Of a stretch of DNA of 64,000 bases, positions 8,888 through 20,678 are shown one piece after another. The stretch lies in contig NZ_PJON01000003.1 of the NCBI RefSeq assembly GCF_002900975.1, positions 434,001 to 498,000 of the forward strand, given 5' to 3'. The translations under genes and the position numbers were made by a program. Position 1 is the first letter of the stretch, and each line of letters starts with the position of its first letter. Under the pieces are notes generated by a model. That model ran no database searches, had not been told where the DNA came from, and saw only the letters and a list, made by a program, of their open reading frames with translations. Origin of the DNA: Tabrizicola aquatica (GTDB lineage Bacteria > Pseudomonadota > Alphaproteobacteria > Rhodobacterales > Rhodobacteraceae).

Positions 8888-9925
8888 ATGGACGGGTTTC
8901 TTGCCACGGGGTTCGGAACGGCGGTGCTGATCGCGGCGCAGTCGCTGCTGATCGTGGCCTTCGTGATGATCAGCCTCTTGTTCCTTGTCTACGGCGACCG
9001 GAAGATCTGGGCCGCCGTGCAGATGCGGCGCGGCCCGAACGTGGTGGGGCCGTTCGGCCTGCTGCAATCGGTGGCCGACGCGCTGAAATATGTGGTCAAG
9101 GAGATCGTGATCCCGGCCGGCGTGGACCGTCCGGTGTTCTTCCTGGCCCCGATGCTGTCCTTCGTGCTGGCGATCCTGGCCTGGGCGGTGATCCCCTTTG
9201 ATGACGGCTGGGTTCTGGCCAACATCAACGTGGCGATCCTGTTCGTCTTTGCCGTCTCCTCGCTGGAGGTTTACGGCGTGATCATGGGCGGCTGGGCCTC
9301 GAACTCGAAATACGCGTTCCTGGGGTCGTTGCGGTCGGCGGCGCAGATGATTTCCTATGAGGTGTCGCTGGGCCTGATCATCATCGGGGTGATCCTGTCG
9401 ACCGGTGCGATGAGCTTTGGCGCCATCGTCGAGGCGCAGGACGGCGACTATGGCCTGTTCAACTGGTACTGGCTGCCGCATTTCCCGATGGTGTTCCTGT
9501 TCTTCATCAGCGCCCTGGCTGAAACCAACCGCCCGCCCTTTGACCTGCCGGAAGCGGAATCGGAACTCGTCGCCGGGTTCATGGTGGAATATTCCTCGAC
9601 CCCCTACCTGCTGTTCATGGCCGGCGAATACATCGCGATCTTCCTGATGTGCGCGCTGATTTCGCTCTTGTTCTTCGGCGGCTGGCTGTCGCCGATCCCA
9701 GGGCTAGCCGATGGCTGGTGGTGGATGGTCGGCAAGATGTGGTTCTTCTTCTTCATCTTCGCGATGGTGAAGGCCATCGTCCCCCGCTACCGCTATGACC
9801 AACTGATGCGGATCGGCTGGAAGGTGTTCCTGCCGATGTCGCTGGCCTGGGTCGTGCTGGTGGCGTTCCTGGCGAAATTCGAAGTGCTTGGCGGCTTCTG
9901 GGCCCGCTGGACGATTGGAGGCTGA
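8888..9925 (+). CDS. nuoH: NADH-quinone oxidoreductase subunit H
   Basis: This 345-residue polytopic membrane protein has about eight helices. It joins the peripheral arm to the membrane arm and forms the entrance of the quinone channel. The conserved matrix-side loops are present: [20 protein letters not shown] after the first helix, and [20 protein letters not shown]. Length and spacing are normal for the family. nuoI follows two bases later. Confidence 0.98.
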   Translation: MDGFLATGFGTAVLIAAQSLLIVAFVMISLLFLVYGDRKIWAAVQMRRGPNVVGPFGLLQSVADALKYVVKEIVIPAGVDRPVFFLAPMLSFVLAILAWAVIPFDDGWVLANINVAILFVFAVSSLEVYGVIMGGWASNSKYAFLGSLRSAAQMISYEVSLGLIIIGVILSTGAMSFGAIVEAQDGDYGLFNWYWLPHFPMVFLFFISALAETNRPPFDLPEAESELVAGFMVEYSSTPYLLFMAGEYIAIFLMCALISLLFFGGWLSPIPGLADGWWWMVGKMWFFFFIFAMVKAIVPRYRYDQLMRIGWKVFLPMSLAWVVLVAFLAKFEVLGGFWARWTIGG

Positions 9926-9927
9926 GG

Positions 9928-10422
9928 ATGGCAAACATCGACTGGAACCGCGCGACGCGCTACTTCCTGCTGATGGACTTCATCAAGGGCTTTGGCCTGG
10001 GGATGAAGTACTTCTTCGCGCCAAAATCCACGCTGAACTACCCGCACGAAAAGGGGCCGCTGTCGCCCCGTTTCCGTGGCGAACACGCGCTGCGCCGCTA
10101 TCCCAACGGCGAGGAACGCTGCATCGCCTGCAAGCTGTGCGAGGCGGTCTGCCCGGCGCAGGCGATCACCATCGATGCCGAACCGCGTGAGGACGGCAGC
10201 CGCCGCACCACGCGCTATGACATCGACATGACCAAGTGCATCTACTGCGGCTTCTGCCAGGAAGCCTGCCCGGTGGATGCCATCGTCGAAGGTCCGAACT
10301 TCGAATTCTCGACCGAGACGCGCGAGGAGCTGTTCTACACCAAGGACAAGCTTCTGGAGAACGGCGCCCGCTGGGAAGCCGAGATCGCCCGTAACCTTGA
10401 AATCGACGCCCCGTATCGGTGA
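9928..10422 (+). CDS. nuoI: NADH-quinone oxidoreductase subunit I
   Basis: This 164-residue ferredoxin-like subunit carries clusters N6a and N6b that pass electrons to N2. Two CxxCxxCxxxC motifs are visible, with C65/C68/C71/C75 and C104/C107/C110/C114. An amphipathic N-terminal segment packs against NuoH in known structures. The gene is four bases ahead of the carboxymuconolactone-decarboxylase-like gene. Confidence 0.98.
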   Translation: MANIDWNRATRYFLLMDFIKGFGLGMKYFFAPKSTLNYPHEKGPLSPRFRGEHALRRYPNGEERCIACKLCEAVCPAQAITIDAEPREDGSRRTTRYDIDMTKCIYCGFCQEACPVDAIVEGPNFEFSTETREELFYTKDKLLENGARWEAEIARNLEIDAPYR

Positions 10423-10426
10423 TCCC

Positions 10427-10837
10427 ATGACCGACGACCTTGCCAAGATGTTTTCCGCCTGGATGGAGCAGGGCCAGAAGATGGCCAGCGCCTTCATGCC
10501 GGGTGTGGAAAATTTCGACGCGAAGGCGATGGAAAAGTTCTTTCCGGCCATGCCGAAGGAACTCTTGGAGATGTGGTTCGGCAAGACCTTCAACCCCGAA
10601 GGCCTGGATGCGCGGACCCGCTTTCTGGTGACCATCGCGGCCCTGACGGTGCTGGGTCCGGTCGGTGAGCCGCAGTTGCGGATGACGATCAAGAACGGCC
10701 TTGCGGCCGGGGCCACGAAACGCGAGATCGCGGAAGTGATCTGGCAGATGTCCATGTTCGGCGGGTTGCCCGCCACGCAGAAGGCGCTTGAGCTTGCTCA
10801 GGCCGTCTTTGCAGAGACCGAGGAGAAAGACGCATGA
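10427..10837 (+). CDS. carboxymuconolactone decarboxylase-like protein in the nuo cluster
   Basis: The 136-residue soluble protein has an N-terminal amphipathic part (about 1-50) and a C-terminal AhpD/CMD-type helical domain ([15 protein letters not shown] and [13 protein letters not shown]). It has no Cys, so the CxxC redox pair of AhpD is missing and peroxidase activity is unlikely. An unassigned frame occupies the position between nuoI and nuoJ in R. capsulatus too. Start and stop are tightly coupled to nuoI and nuoJ (ATGA overlap at 10834). What it does for complex I, if anything, is unknown. Confidence 0.85.
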   Translation: MTDDLAKMFSAWMEQGQKMASAFMPGVENFDAKAMEKFFPAMPKELLEMWFGKTFNPEGLDARTRFLVTIAALTVLGPVGEPQLRMTIKNGLAAGATKREIAEVIWQMSMFGGLPATQKALELAQAVFAETEEKDA

Positions 10838-11448
10838 CCGTCTTCAGTTTCGCCTTCTACATGTTCGCCGTGATCACGGTGACGGCTGGCCTGATGGTCA
10901 CGCTTTCGCGGAACCCGGTCCACTCGGTGCTGTGGCTGATCCTGGCGTTCCTGTCGACTTCGGGCCTGTTCGTGATGCTGGGGGCCGAGTTCGTGGCGAT
11001 GCTTCTGGTGATCGTCTATGTCGGCGCCGTGGCGGTGCTGTTCCTGTTCGTGGTGATGATGCTGGACATCGACTTTGCCGCGCTGAAGGGGGAACTGGCC
11101 CGCTACATGCCGCTTGGTTTGCTGATCGGCGTGGTGCTGCTGATGCAGGTCGCCATTGGCGTCGGTGTCTGGCAAGCGGCCGACGGGGCCGAAGGGCTGC
11201 GGCAGGCCGTGGCGCCCGCCCCGGCCGAGATGGAGAACACCCGCGCGCTGGGGATGATCCTCTATGACCGCTATTTCCTGCTGTTCCAGCTTTCGGGCCT
11301 GATCCTGCTGGTCGCGATGATCGGGGCGATCCTGCTGACCTTGCGGCACCGCAAGGACGTCAAGCGCCAGAACGTGCTGCAGCAGATGTGGCGCGACCCG
11401 GCCAAGGCGATGGAACTCAAGGACGTGAAGCCGGGCCAGGGGTTGTGA
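10834..11448 (+). CDS. nuoJ: NADH-quinone oxidoreductase subunit J
   Basis: This 204-residue membrane subunit has five predicted helices. The conserved third-helix region [21 protein letters not shown] contains the pi-bulge Tyr-Val-Gly-Ala that takes part in coupling. The C-terminal part (from [10 protein letters not shown]) is hydrophilic. The start overlaps the upstream stop. An 84-base gap with a hairpin separates it from nuoK, the largest gap between adjacent subunit genes here. Confidence 0.97.
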   Translation: MTVFSFAFYMFAVITVTAGLMVTLSRNPVHSVLWLILAFLSTSGLFVMLGAEFVAMLLVIVYVGAVAVLFLFVVMMLDIDFAALKGELARYMPLGLLIGVVLLMQVAIGVGVWQAADGAEGLRQAVAPAPAEMENTRALGMILYDRYFLLFQLSGLILLVAMIGAILLTLRHRKDVKRQNVLQQMWRDPAKAMELKDVKPGQGL

Positions 11449-11452
11449 CCGG

Positions 11453-11471
11453 GGTGGGGTAGAACCCCACC
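11453..11471 (+). other. perfect hairpin between nuoJ and nuoK
   Basis: GGTGGGGT and ACCCCACC pair perfectly over 8 bp around a 3-base AGA loop, starting 5 bases after the nuoJ stop. There is no following T run, so it is unlikely to be a full intrinsic terminator. It could be an mRNA processing or stability element, or a small dispersed repeat. TGGCCA-G-TGGCCA follows at 11481-11493. Confidence 0.6.
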
Positions 11472-11532
11472 TTACGAAATTGGCCAGTGGCCAGCGAAAT
11501 TCGGGCCAAAAGAGCCCAAGAGGGAACGAGAG

Positions 11533-11838
11533 ATGGTGGGACTTGAACATTACCTGACGGTGGCCGCGGCGCTGTTCGTCATCGGGATCTTCGGGATCTT
11601 CCTGAACCGGAAGAACGTGATTGTCATCCTGATGTCGATCGAACTGATGCTTCTGGCGGTCAATATCAACCTCGTCGCCTTCTCGTCCTTCTCGGGCGAT
11701 CTGGTGGGGCAGGTCTTTACCATGTTCGTCCTGACCGTCGCCGCCGCCGAGGCCGCCATCGGCCTGGCCATCCTTGTCGTCTTCTTCCGCAACCGCGGCA
11801 CCATCGAGGTGGAAGACGTCAACGTGATGAAGGGCTGA
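11533..11838 (+). CDS. nuoK: NADH-quinone oxidoreductase subunit K
   Basis: The 101-residue protein has three membrane helices with the two conserved buried glutamates, in [11 protein letters not shown] and in [11 protein letters not shown]. These form part of the proton path between NuoJ and NuoN. The length is normal. The start follows a GAGGGAACGAG purine-rich stretch. Confidence 0.97.
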   Translation: MVGLEHYLTVAAALFVIGIFGIFLNRKNVIVILMSIELMLLAVNINLVAFSSFSGDLVGQVFTMFVLTVAAAEAAIGLAILVVFFRNRGTIEVEDVNVMKG

Positions 11839-11841
11839 GCC

Positions 11842-12015
11842 ATGCAGGTCGGAGAGCGCAACGTGTTCGGGATGCGGATCACCGCCCTACGGGGCGGGTT
11901 GGTCGATCTGGAGTGCGAGACATGCCACACCGCTGGGGCCGCCCCAGTGCAGGAATTTCAATCGACCCGCTGCGGTTCCACCCGCTGTGGCGCGACCCAA
12001 GGCAGGACCGAGTAA
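11842..12015 (+). CDS. putative 57-residue Cys-containing small protein ahead of nuoL
   Basis: A frame from ATG 11842 ends in TAA at 12013-12015, immediately before the nuoL ATG. The product of 57 residues would carry CETCH (C25, C28) and RCGSTRCG (C44, C49), a pattern that could bind zinc. It fills an otherwise unexplained 177-base gap. Against it, the segment also contains an inverted repeat (CCGCCC-TACG-GGGCGG) and the composition is only weakly protein-like. No family is recognised. Confidence 0.35.
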   Translation: MQVGERNVFGMRITALRGGLVDLECETCHTAGAAPVQEFQSTRCGSTRCGATQGRTE

Positions 12016-14316
12016 ATGGCGACGATCATCCTCTTCGCTCCCCTGATCGGGGCCATCATCTGTGGCTTCGGCTGGCGTCTGATCGGCGAGAAAGCCGGGC
12101 AGGTCATCGCCACCGCGCTGGTCTTTCTGGCGGCCGCCCTGTCCTGGCAGATCTTCCTGACCTTCGATGGCGAGACGCAGCGCATCGTCCTGATGCGCTG
12201 GATCGAGTCCGGCACGATGGGCAGCGAGTGGGCGATCCGTCTGGACCGGCTGACCGCGATCATGCTGGTGGTGGTGAACTCGGTCTCGGCCTTGGTCCAC
12301 CTTTATTCCTTCGGCTATATGGCGCATGACGACAACTGGCACGAGGGCGAGCATTACAAGGCCCGCTTCTTCGCCTACCTGTCGTTCTTCACCTTCTCGA
12401 TGCTGATGCTGGTGACCAGTGACAACCTGGTCCAGATGTTCTTCGGCTGGGAAGGCGTGGGCGTCGCCTCCTACCTGCTGATCGGCTTCTACTACCGCAA
12501 GGCCAGTGCCAACGCGGCCGCGATGAAGGCGTTCATCGTCAACCGGGTGGGTGACTTCGGCTTTGCGCTGGGGATCTTTGCACTGTTCTACCTGACGGAT
12601 TCCATCCGCTTCGACGACGTGTTTGCGGCTGCTCCGGCCTTGGCCGAGACGAACCTGACCTTCCTTTGGGGTGAGTGGAACGCGGCGAACCTGGTGGGCG
12701 TGCTGCTGTTCATCGGCGCGATGGGGAAATCGGCGCAGTTGTTCCTGCACACCTGGCTGCCGGACGCGATGGAAGGCCCGACGCCGGTCTCCGCGCTGAT
12801 CCACGCGGCGACGATGGTGACGGCGGGGGTGTTCCTGGTCTGCCGGATGTCGCCGGTCTATGAATACGCGCCGCAGGCGCTGGCCTTCATCACCATCCTT
12901 GGCGCGCTGACCGCCTTTGTCGCGGCGACCATCGGCCTTGTGCAGAACGACATCAAGCGCGTGATCGCCTATTCGACCATGTCACAGCTGGGCTACATGT
13001 TCGTGGCCGCCGGCGTCGGCGTCTATTCGGTGGCGATGTTCCACCTGTTCACCCACGCCTTCTTCAAGGCGATGCTGTTCCTTGGCGCGGGGTCCGTGAT
13101 CCACGCGACCCACCACGAACAGGACATGCGCAACTATGGCGGGCTGCGGAAGAAGATCCCGCTGACCTTCTGGGCCATGCTGATCGGCACGCTGGCCATC
13201 ACCGGCGTGGGCATCCCGCTGACGCATTACGGCTTTGCCGGCTTCCTGTCGAAAGATGCGGTGATCGAGAGCGCCTGGGTCGGCTCGGGCTTTGCCTTCT
13301 GGCTCTTGGTCGTCGCGGCCTGCTTCACCAGCTTCTATTCCTGGCGGCTGATGTTCCTGACCTTCTTCGGCGAAAGCCGCGCCCACGGCCACGACGCGCA
13401 CGGCCACGGTCACGCGGCCCACGGGCATGATGACCACCACCACGAGCCGCACGAAAGCCCGATGGTCATGCTGATCCCGCTGGGGGTTCTTGCCCTGGGC
13501 GCGATCTTCTCCGGCATGCTGTGGTACAAGGTGTTCTTCGGCGAAGAGACCGCTGTGCGTGACTGGTTCGGCATGGAGCAGGTCGCGCATGGCGAAGCCG
13601 CCGACCATGGGACGGAAGCCGTCGCCACGGAAACGCACAGCGAGGCTGCTCCTGCAGCGACTGTGACCACCGAGGCTGCTCCGGCGACCGATGCCGCTCC
13701 GGCTGAAGGCTCCGCTGTTGCCACGACGAGTGAGCCTGCCGAGCCCGAAGCCAGCCCCGGCGATGCCGAGGGTCACGCCGTGGGCGCTGCCCCCAAGGGC
13801 GCGCTGGTCATGCTGCCCTTCACTCCCGAAGAGCAGGCCGTGGTCGACGGCCGGCTTGATGCCGACAAGGCCGCCAAAGCCGAACACGCACCAACAACCA
13901 TGATCAACGCCGCGCACCTGGTGCCGACCTGGGTCAAGGTCTCGCCCTTTATCGCGATGCTGATCGGTTTCGCGGTGGCCTGGCTTTTCTACATCAAGGA
14001 CCCCAGCCTGCCGCGCCGTCTGGCGACCCAGCAGCGCCCGCTCTACCTGTTCCTTCTGAACAAATGGTATTTCGACGAGCTTTATGACGTGATCTTCGTC
14101 CGCCCCGCCAAGTGGCTGGGGGGCTTCCTTTGGAAGAAGGGCGACGGCAACGTCATTGACGGGTCGATCAACGGGGTGGCGATGGGGATCATCCCCTTCT
14201 TCACCCGCCTCGCAGGCCGCGCGCAGTCCGGCTACCTGTTCCACTACGCCTTCGCGATGGTGCTGGGGATCGTGATCCTGGTCACCTGGATGACGCTTTT
14301 CGGCGGCGCGAAGTAA
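12016..14316 (+). CDS. nuoL: NADH-quinone oxidoreductase subunit L with long His-rich and Ala-rich insertions
   Basis: The 766-residue protein is the distal antiporter-like proton-pumping subunit, with the Mrp-type core ([40 protein letters not shown]). It is far longer than E. coli NuoL (613). The excess lies between late core helices and the lateral-helix region. One part is a His-rich loop (about 455-482, with [14 protein letters not shown]). The other is an Ala/Glu/Thr-rich low-complexity segment at about 525-592. Both are in frame and lie between intact family blocks, so they are real insertions. The C-terminal helix pair ([16 protein letters not shown]) is present. Confidence 0.97.
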   Translation: MATIILFAPLIGAIICGFGWRLIGEKAGQVIATALVFLAAALSWQIFLTFDGETQRIVLMRWIESGTMGSEWAIRLDRLTAIMLVVVNSVSALVHLYSFGYMAHDDNWHEGEHYKARFFAYLSFFTFSMLMLVTSDNLVQMFFGWEGVGVASYLLIGFYYRKASANAAAMKAFIVNRVGDFGFALGIFALFYLTDSIRFDDVFAAAPALAETNLTFLWGEWNAANLVGVLLFIGAMGKSAQLFLHTWLPDAMEGPTPVSALIHAATMVTAGVFLVCRMSPVYEYAPQALAFITILGALTAFVAATIGLVQNDIKRVIAYSTMSQLGYMFVAAGVGVYSVAMFHLFTHAFFKAMLFLGAGSVIHATHHEQDMRNYGGLRKKIPLTFWAMLIGTLAITGVGIPLTHYGFAGFLSKDAVIESAWVGSGFAFWLLVVAACFTSFYSWRLMFLTFFGESRAHGHDAHGHGHAAHGHDDHHHEPHESPMVMLIPLGVLALGAIFSGMLWYKVFFGEETAVRDWFGMEQVAHGEAADHGTEAVATETHSEAAPAATVTTEAAPATDAAPAEGSAVATTSEPAEPEASPGDAEGHAVGAAPKGALVMLPFTPEEQAVVDGRLDADKAAKAEHAPTTMINAAHLVPTWVKVSPFIAMLIGFAVAWLFYIKDPSLPRRLATQQRPLYLFLLNKWYFDELYDVIFVRPAKWLGGFLWKKGDGNVIDGSINGVAMGIIPFFTRLAGRAQSGYLFHYAFAMVLGIVILVTWMTLFGGAK

Positions 14317-14328
14317 GGGGCGCGCAGA

Positions 14329-15878
<1,550 letters not shown>

Positions 15879-15882
<4 letters not shown>

Positions 15883-17315
15883 CTTCCGCCGATTTCCAGA
15901 CCCTCCTCCCCGAGATCGTTCTGGCGGGCTATGCGATGGCCGCCCTGATGGTCGCCGTCTACACCACCAAGGACAAGCTGGCCGCCACGCTGGTCTGGGC
16001 CACGGCGGGCCTTTTCGTCGCACTTGCGCTGTATATCGGCGCAGGCGGGGCGGGGGAGCGGCTGGTCTTCAACGGCCTCTTCATCGACGACCCCTTCGCG
16101 CGATTTGCCAAGGTGACGATCCTGCTCTCCGCTGCGGCGGTTCTGGTGATGAGCCAGGACTACATGACCCGCCGCGACCTTTTGCGCTTCGAATACCCGA
16201 TCCTGGTCACGCTGTCCGTGGTGGGCATGATGGTCATGGTCTCCTCCGCCGACCTGATCACGCTTTACATGGGGTTGGAGCTGCAATCGCTGGCGCTGTA
16301 CGTCATCGCCTCGATCCGCCGTGACAGCGCCAAGTCCTCGGAAGCGGGTCTGAAGTACTTCGTCCTCGGCGCCCTGTCGTCGGGCCTCCTCCTTTACGGC
16401 GCATCGCTGGTCTACGGCTATGCCGGGACGACCCAGTTCGCGGGCATCCTGTCCACCGTGCAGGACGGCGTGCCGCTGGGCCTCCTCTTCGGTCTGGTGT
16501 TCATGCTGGCGGGCCTTGCCTTCAAGGTCTCGGCCGCGCCCTTCCACATGTGGACACCTGACGTCTACGAAGGCTCGCCCACCCCGGTGACCGCGTTCTT
16601 CGCTACCGCGCCGAAAGTCGCGGCGATGGCCCTGATCGCGCGCCTGGTGCAGGACGCGTTCGGTGGCATCCCCGGCCAGTGGGGCCAGGTGCTGGCGGCG
16701 CTTGCCGTCGTCTCGATGTTCCTGGGCGCCGTGGCCGCGATCGGCCAGCGCGACATCAAGCGGCTGATGGCCTATTCCTCGATCGCCCACATGGGCTATG
16801 CGCTGATCGGCCTTTGCGTCGGCACGGCTTACGGCGTGCAGGCGACGATGATCTACATGGCGATCTACGTCACGATGAACGTCGGCACCTTCGCCTTCAT
16901 CCTGTCGATGGAGCGGGACGGGCGTCCGGTGTCGGACATCGCCGGCCTGAATCAGTTTGCCAAGAAGGAACCCCTTAAGGCGCTAGCGATGCTGGTCCTC
17001 CTGTTCTCGCTCGCCGGTGTCCCGCCGATGGTCGGTTTCTTCGGCAAGTTCTACGTCCTGAAGGCTGCCGTGGACGCGGGTTGGGTCTGGCTGGCCGTGG
17101 CCGGTGCGGTCGCCAGCGTGATCGGCGCCTTCTACTACCTGCGCATCGTCTATTACATGTACTTCGGCGCCGAGCAGGAGCCCGTCGACAGCCGCATGGC
17201 CCCGGTGCAGTGGGGGATGCTGGTCGGGGTGGCGGCGATCATGCTTCTGGGCATCGTGAACCTGTTCGGGATCGAAGCGCCTGCGGCCCTGGCCGCCGAA
17301 GCGCTTGTCCGTTAA
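15879..17315 (+). CDS. nuoN: NADH-quinone oxidoreductase subunit N
   Basis: The 478-residue proximal antiporter-like subunit shows the family signatures [34 protein letters not shown] and [16 protein letters not shown]. It completes the membrane arm encoded in the window (subunits H, J, K, L, M, N). birA begins inside its 3' end, so the cluster is transcriptionally continuous with housekeeping genes downstream. Confidence 0.98.
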
Positions 17316-18054
17316 CGGCGAAGGGGCAGGGCGCATCACCCTGCCCGAGATCGACAGCACAAACGCCGAAGGTTTCCGCCGGGCCGCCAGCCTGCCGGGC
17401 CCGACCTGGGTGCTGGCCGGGGTCCAGACCGCGGGCCGAGGCCGCCGCGCCCGCCCCTGGTCCAGCCCGGAAGGCAACTTCCACGGCACCCTGGTCCTGA
17501 AACCCTCCGAGCCACCCGAGACCGTCGCGCTTCGGTCCTTCGCCGCTGCCCTGGCCCTGCGCGATGCCCTGGTGCAACTTACCGGACTGCCCGGCAGCTT
17601 CACGCTGAAATGGCCGAACGACGTGCTTTGCAACGGTGGCAAGCTGGCCGGTATCCTGCTGGAATCCCAGGGCCTAAACAGCACTCACCCGGTCCTTTGC
17701 ATCGGCATCGGTGTCAATCTTATAGCCGCGCCCGACGCCTCCCAGGTCGAAGCCGGGGCTGTTCCTCCCGTCTCATTGCTGCACGAGACCGGCCTACGCA
17801 TCACACCGGGTGCGTTCCTCGACGCCCTGGCCCCCGCCTATGCCGCCTGGGAAGCCCGCTTCGTGACCGAAGGCTTCGCCCCCCTGCGCGCGGCCTGGCT
17901 TGCCCACGCCGCCCGCCTGGGCGAGACGATCCGCGCCCGGACCGGGCAGGACAGCCGCGAGGGTGTTTTCGACGGCATTGACGCCACCGGCAACCTGATG
18001 CTTCGCACCCCCAGTGGAACCCTTGCCATCCCCGCCGCCGAGGTGTTCTTCTGA
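17305..18054 (+). CDS. birA: biotin--[acetyl-CoA-carboxylase] ligase
   Basis: This enzyme activates biotin with ATP and attaches it to the carrier protein of acetyl-CoA carboxylase. The catalytic motifs are GRGRRAR (residues 44-50, adenylate-binding loop) and KWPNDV (102-107), followed by [10 protein letters not shown] with K113. At 249 residues it lacks the N-terminal winged helix of E. coli BirA, so it is a monofunctional ligase and not a repressor. The TTG start at 17305 lies inside nuoN and gives a continuous domain. A birA homologue downstream of the complex I genes is also known in P. denitrificans. Confidence 0.93.
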   Translation: MSVNGEGAGRITLPEIDSTNAEGFRRAASLPGPTWVLAGVQTAGRGRRARPWSSPEGNFHGTLVLKPSEPPETVALRSFAAALALRDALVQLTGLPGSFTLKWPNDVLCNGGKLAGILLESQGLNSTHPVLCIGIGVNLIAAPDASQVEAGAVPPVSLLHETGLRITPGAFLDALAPAYAAWEARFVTEGFAPLRAAWLAHAARLGETIRARTGQDSREGVFDGIDATGNLMLRTPSGTLAIPAAEVFF

Positions 18055-18065
18055 CCGCGTCCCTG

Positions 18066-18120
18066 CATTTTCTGTCCCCAAATATCCCACGGGGATCCGG
18101 GGGTGTGAAACCCCCGGTCC
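18066..18120 (+). repeat. dispersed composite repeat, copy 1 (reverse orientation)
   Basis: The first 23 bases (18066-18088, containing CTGTCCCCAAATATCC) are the exact reverse complement of 37453-37475. They are followed by the hairpin CCGGGGGT-GTGAA-ACCCCCGG at 18099-18119. The same order of hairpin and GGATATTTGGG core occurs near 24640-24680. It occupies most of the birA-coaX gap. Confidence 0.75.
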
Positions 18121-18144
18121 GCCGCTGAACCCGAGATCCCGCCC

Positions 18145-18918
18145 ATGCTTCTCGCCATCGACTGTGGCAATACCAACACCGTCTTCTCGATCTGGGACGG
18201 CGCACGCTTCCTCGCCACCTGGCGCATCGCGACCGACCACAAGCGGACGGCGGATGAGTACTTCGTCTGGCTTTCCAGCCTCATGTCCCTGACAAGGACC
18301 CAAGCGACCATCTCCGAGGCGATCATCTCCTCGACCGTGCCGCGCGTGGTGTTCAATCTGCGGGTCCTGTGTGACCGCTACTTCGACTGCCGCCCCTTGG
18401 TCGTCGGCAAGCCCGACTGCAAGCTGCCCGTCGCCCCCCGCGTGGATCAGGGCACCACGGTCGGGCCGGACCGGCTGGTCAACACCGTCGCGGGCTTCAG
18501 CCAGCATGGTGGCGACCTGATCGTGGTGGACTTCGGCACCGCCACCACCTTCGACGTGGTGGACGATGACGGCGCCTATATCGGCGGGGTGATTGCCCCC
18601 GGCGTGAACCTTTCGCTGGAGGCGCTGCACATGGCGGCCGCTGCCCTGCCGCATGTCGATGTCGCCAGACCCGCCCGCGCGATCGGGACGAATACGGTGG
18701 CCTGCATGCAGTCCGGCGTGTATTGGGGATATGTCGGCCTGGTCGAAGGCATCGTGCGCGAAATTCGGCGCGAACGCGACCGTCCGATGAAAGTCATCGC
18801 CACCGGTGGCCTTGCCTCCCTTTTCGCGCAGGGGACCGAGCTATTTCATTCCATCGAGGACGATCTGACCATGCGCGGCCTCGTCCTGATCAACGACTAC
18901 AACAAGGATAGCCCATGA
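18145..18918 (+). CDS. coaX: type III pantothenate kinase
   Basis: This enzyme phosphorylates pantothenate in the first step of coenzyme A synthesis. It belongs to the ASKHA fold: the phosphate-1 motif is DCGNTN (residues 6-11), GPDR is at 107-110 and DFGTATTFD is at 129-137. The 257-residue length is normal. It overlaps the ribonuclease J gene by 4 bases (ATGA). The birA-coaX-rnj order after nuo is common in this bacterial group. Confidence 0.96.
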   Translation: MLLAIDCGNTNTVFSIWDGARFLATWRIATDHKRTADEYFVWLSSLMSLTRTQATISEAIISSTVPRVVFNLRVLCDRYFDCRPLVVGKPDCKLPVAPRVDQGTTVGPDRLVNTVAGFSQHGGDLIVVDFGTATTFDVVDDDGAYIGGVIAPGVNLSLEALHMAAAALPHVDVARPARAIGTNTVACMQSGVYWGYVGLVEGIVREIRRERDRPMKVIATGGLASLFAQGTELFHSIEDDLTMRGLVLINDYNKDSP

Positions 18919-20585
18919 ACCGCCTTATCTATCTTCCCCTCGGCGGTGCCGGCGAGATCGGCATGAACTCTTACGTCTACGGCTATGGCCCCAAGGGGAA
19001 AGAGCGGCTGATCCTGGTCGACCTTGGGGTGGCCTTCCCGGACATGGACACCTCGCCCGGCGTCGACCTGATCCTGCCCGACATCACCTGGCTGCACGAC
19101 AAGCTGGACCGGCTGGAGGCGATCTTCATCACCCATGCGCATGAGGACCACATCGGCGCCCTGCCGCATCTCTGGCCGCAGCTGCAGAAGAAGGTCTATG
19201 CCCGCCGCTTCACCGCCACCATCGGCGGGCTTAAGTTCGAGGAAGCCGGCCTGCCGCTGGACCAGATCGTCGCGGTCGAGGCGCGGCCGCATACGGTTGA
19301 GGTCGGGCCGTTCAAGGTGCAGTTCGTCCCGGTCAGCCATTCGATCCCGGAATCCTCGGCCCTGGTGATCGACACGCCCGCGGGCCGTATCTTCCACTCG
19401 GCCGACTTCAAGATCGACCACGCGCCCGTCGTCGGCGAGGCCTGGGATGACGCCCGGTTCTCCGAGATCGTGGCCGAGCGGCCGGTCAAGGCGATGACCT
19501 GCGATTCGACCAACGTGTTTTCCACCCATGTCGGCCGGTCGGAATCGACCCTGGCGGAACCTTTGACCCAGCTGATCCGCAGTTGCAGCGGGATGGTGGT
19601 GGCGACGACCTTCGGATCGAACGTCGCGCGCCTGAAAACGCTGGCCGAGGCCGCGCGTGCGGCGGATCGGACGATCTGCGTGCTGGGCCGGTCGATGAAG
19701 CGGATGCTGCTTGCGGCCGAACAGGCGGCGGTGCTGTCTGGCTTTCCCCGCACCGTGACCCCGGACGAGGCGCTGGAAGTCCCGCGCCGCAACCTGATGC
19801 TGCTCGTCACCGGCAGCCAGGGCGAACGCCGCGCGGCCAGCGCGCAGTTGTCGCGCGGCAAGTATCTGGGGTTGGAGATGAAAGAGGGCGACACGTTCCT
19901 GTTTTCCTCCAAGACCATCCCGGGCAACGAGCGGGACGTGGGCCGCGTCTGGAATGCGTTCTCGGAAATGGGGGTGCAGGTGATCGACGATCAGGGCGGC
20001 AAGTACCACGTCTCGGGCCACGCGAACCGCCCGGATCTGGAGCATGTGCACCGCCTGATCCTGCCCGACATGCTGATCCCGATGCATGGCGAGCATCGGC
20101 ATCTGTCGGAACATGCCCGGATAGCCACGGAAAGCGGCATCGCCGCGGCCGTGGCGCCGAACGGGACGATGCTGGACCTGACCGGCGATGTGCCGGAGGT
20201 GGCGGAATATGTCGAGACCGGCCGGGTCTACCTGGACGGCACCGCCCAGGTCGGCGCGCTGGATGGGGTCGTGCGCGACCGCATCCGCATGGCGCTGAAC
20301 GGCCATGTGCTGGTCACGCTGATCCTGGATGAAACCGACGCACCGATGGGCGAGCCCTGGGTGGAGCTGATGGGCCTGGCCGGTATCGGACGGGGCGAGC
20401 GTCCTTTGGCCGAGACGCTGGAAGGCGACCTCGCGCAGGTGGTCGACCGTCTGGGCCGCAAGGTGCTGGCCGACGACGCCAAGCTGGAAGAGGAAATCCG
20501 CCGCGTCGTGCGTCAGGTCTCGGTCGAGGAGATCGGCAAGAAGCCTGAGGTTACCGTGGTGATCAGCCGGTTGGTCGCGGAATAA
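18915..20585 (+). CDS. rnj: ribonuclease J
   Basis: The 556-residue protein is a metallo-beta-lactamase/beta-CASP nuclease acting in 5'-to-3' mRNA decay and rRNA maturation. The zinc-binding motif HAHEDH lies at residues 74-79; later motifs include FHSADFKIDH and SGHANRPDL, and the C-terminal domain is complete. Alphaproteobacteria generally have a single RNase J. It ends the long plus-strand series that starts with nuo and is followed by two hairpins. Confidence 0.95.
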   Translation: MNRLIYLPLGGAGEIGMNSYVYGYGPKGKERLILVDLGVAFPDMDTSPGVDLILPDITWLHDKLDRLEAIFITHAHEDHIGALPHLWPQLQKKVYARRFTATIGGLKFEEAGLPLDQIVAVEARPHTVEVGPFKVQFVPVSHSIPESSALVIDTPAGRIFHSADFKIDHAPVVGEAWDDARFSEIVAERPVKAMTCDSTNVFSTHVGRSESTLAEPLTQLIRSCSGMVVATTFGSNVARLKTLAEAARAADRTICVLGRSMKRMLLAAEQAAVLSGFPRTVTPDEALEVPRRNLMLLVTGSQGERRAASAQLSRGKYLGLEMKEGDTFLFSSKTIPGNERDVGRVWNAFSEMGVQVIDDQGGKYHVSGHANRPDLEHVHRLILPDMLIPMHGEHRHLSEHARIATESGIAAAVAPNGTMLDLTGDVPEVAEYVETGRVYLDGTAQVGALDGVVRDRIRMALNGHVLVTLILDETDAPMGEPWVELMGLAGIGRGERPLAETLEGDLAQVVDRLGRKVLADDAKLEEEIRRVVRQVSVEEIGKKPEVTVVISRLVAE

Positions 20586-20591
20586 GCAAAA

Positions 20592-20614
20592 GGTCCCGGA
20601 GAACATCCGGGACC
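20592..20614 (+). terminator. hairpin terminator after rnj
   Basis: GGTCCCGGA and TCCGGGACC pair perfectly over 9 bp with a 5-base loop (GAACA), starting 7 bases after the rnj stop. Only CTCGTCATTCTGTT follows, so the T run is weak. Its position at the end of a long operon supports termination. Confidence 0.7.
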
Positions 20615-20641
20615 CTCGTCATTCTGTTCCTAACAGACCAG

Positions 20642-20664
20642 CGCCCCGGACCCGGTCCGGGGCG
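20642..20664. terminator. second hairpin between convergent rnj and helicase genes
   Basis: CGCCCCGGAC and GTCCGGGGCG pair over 10 bp around a CCG loop. The hairpin is followed on the plus strand by TAGTCTTTT. It lies 15 bases beyond the helicase stop, so it could terminate transcription from both sides. Confidence 0.7.
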
Positions 20665-20678
20665 TAGTCTTTTGGGCC

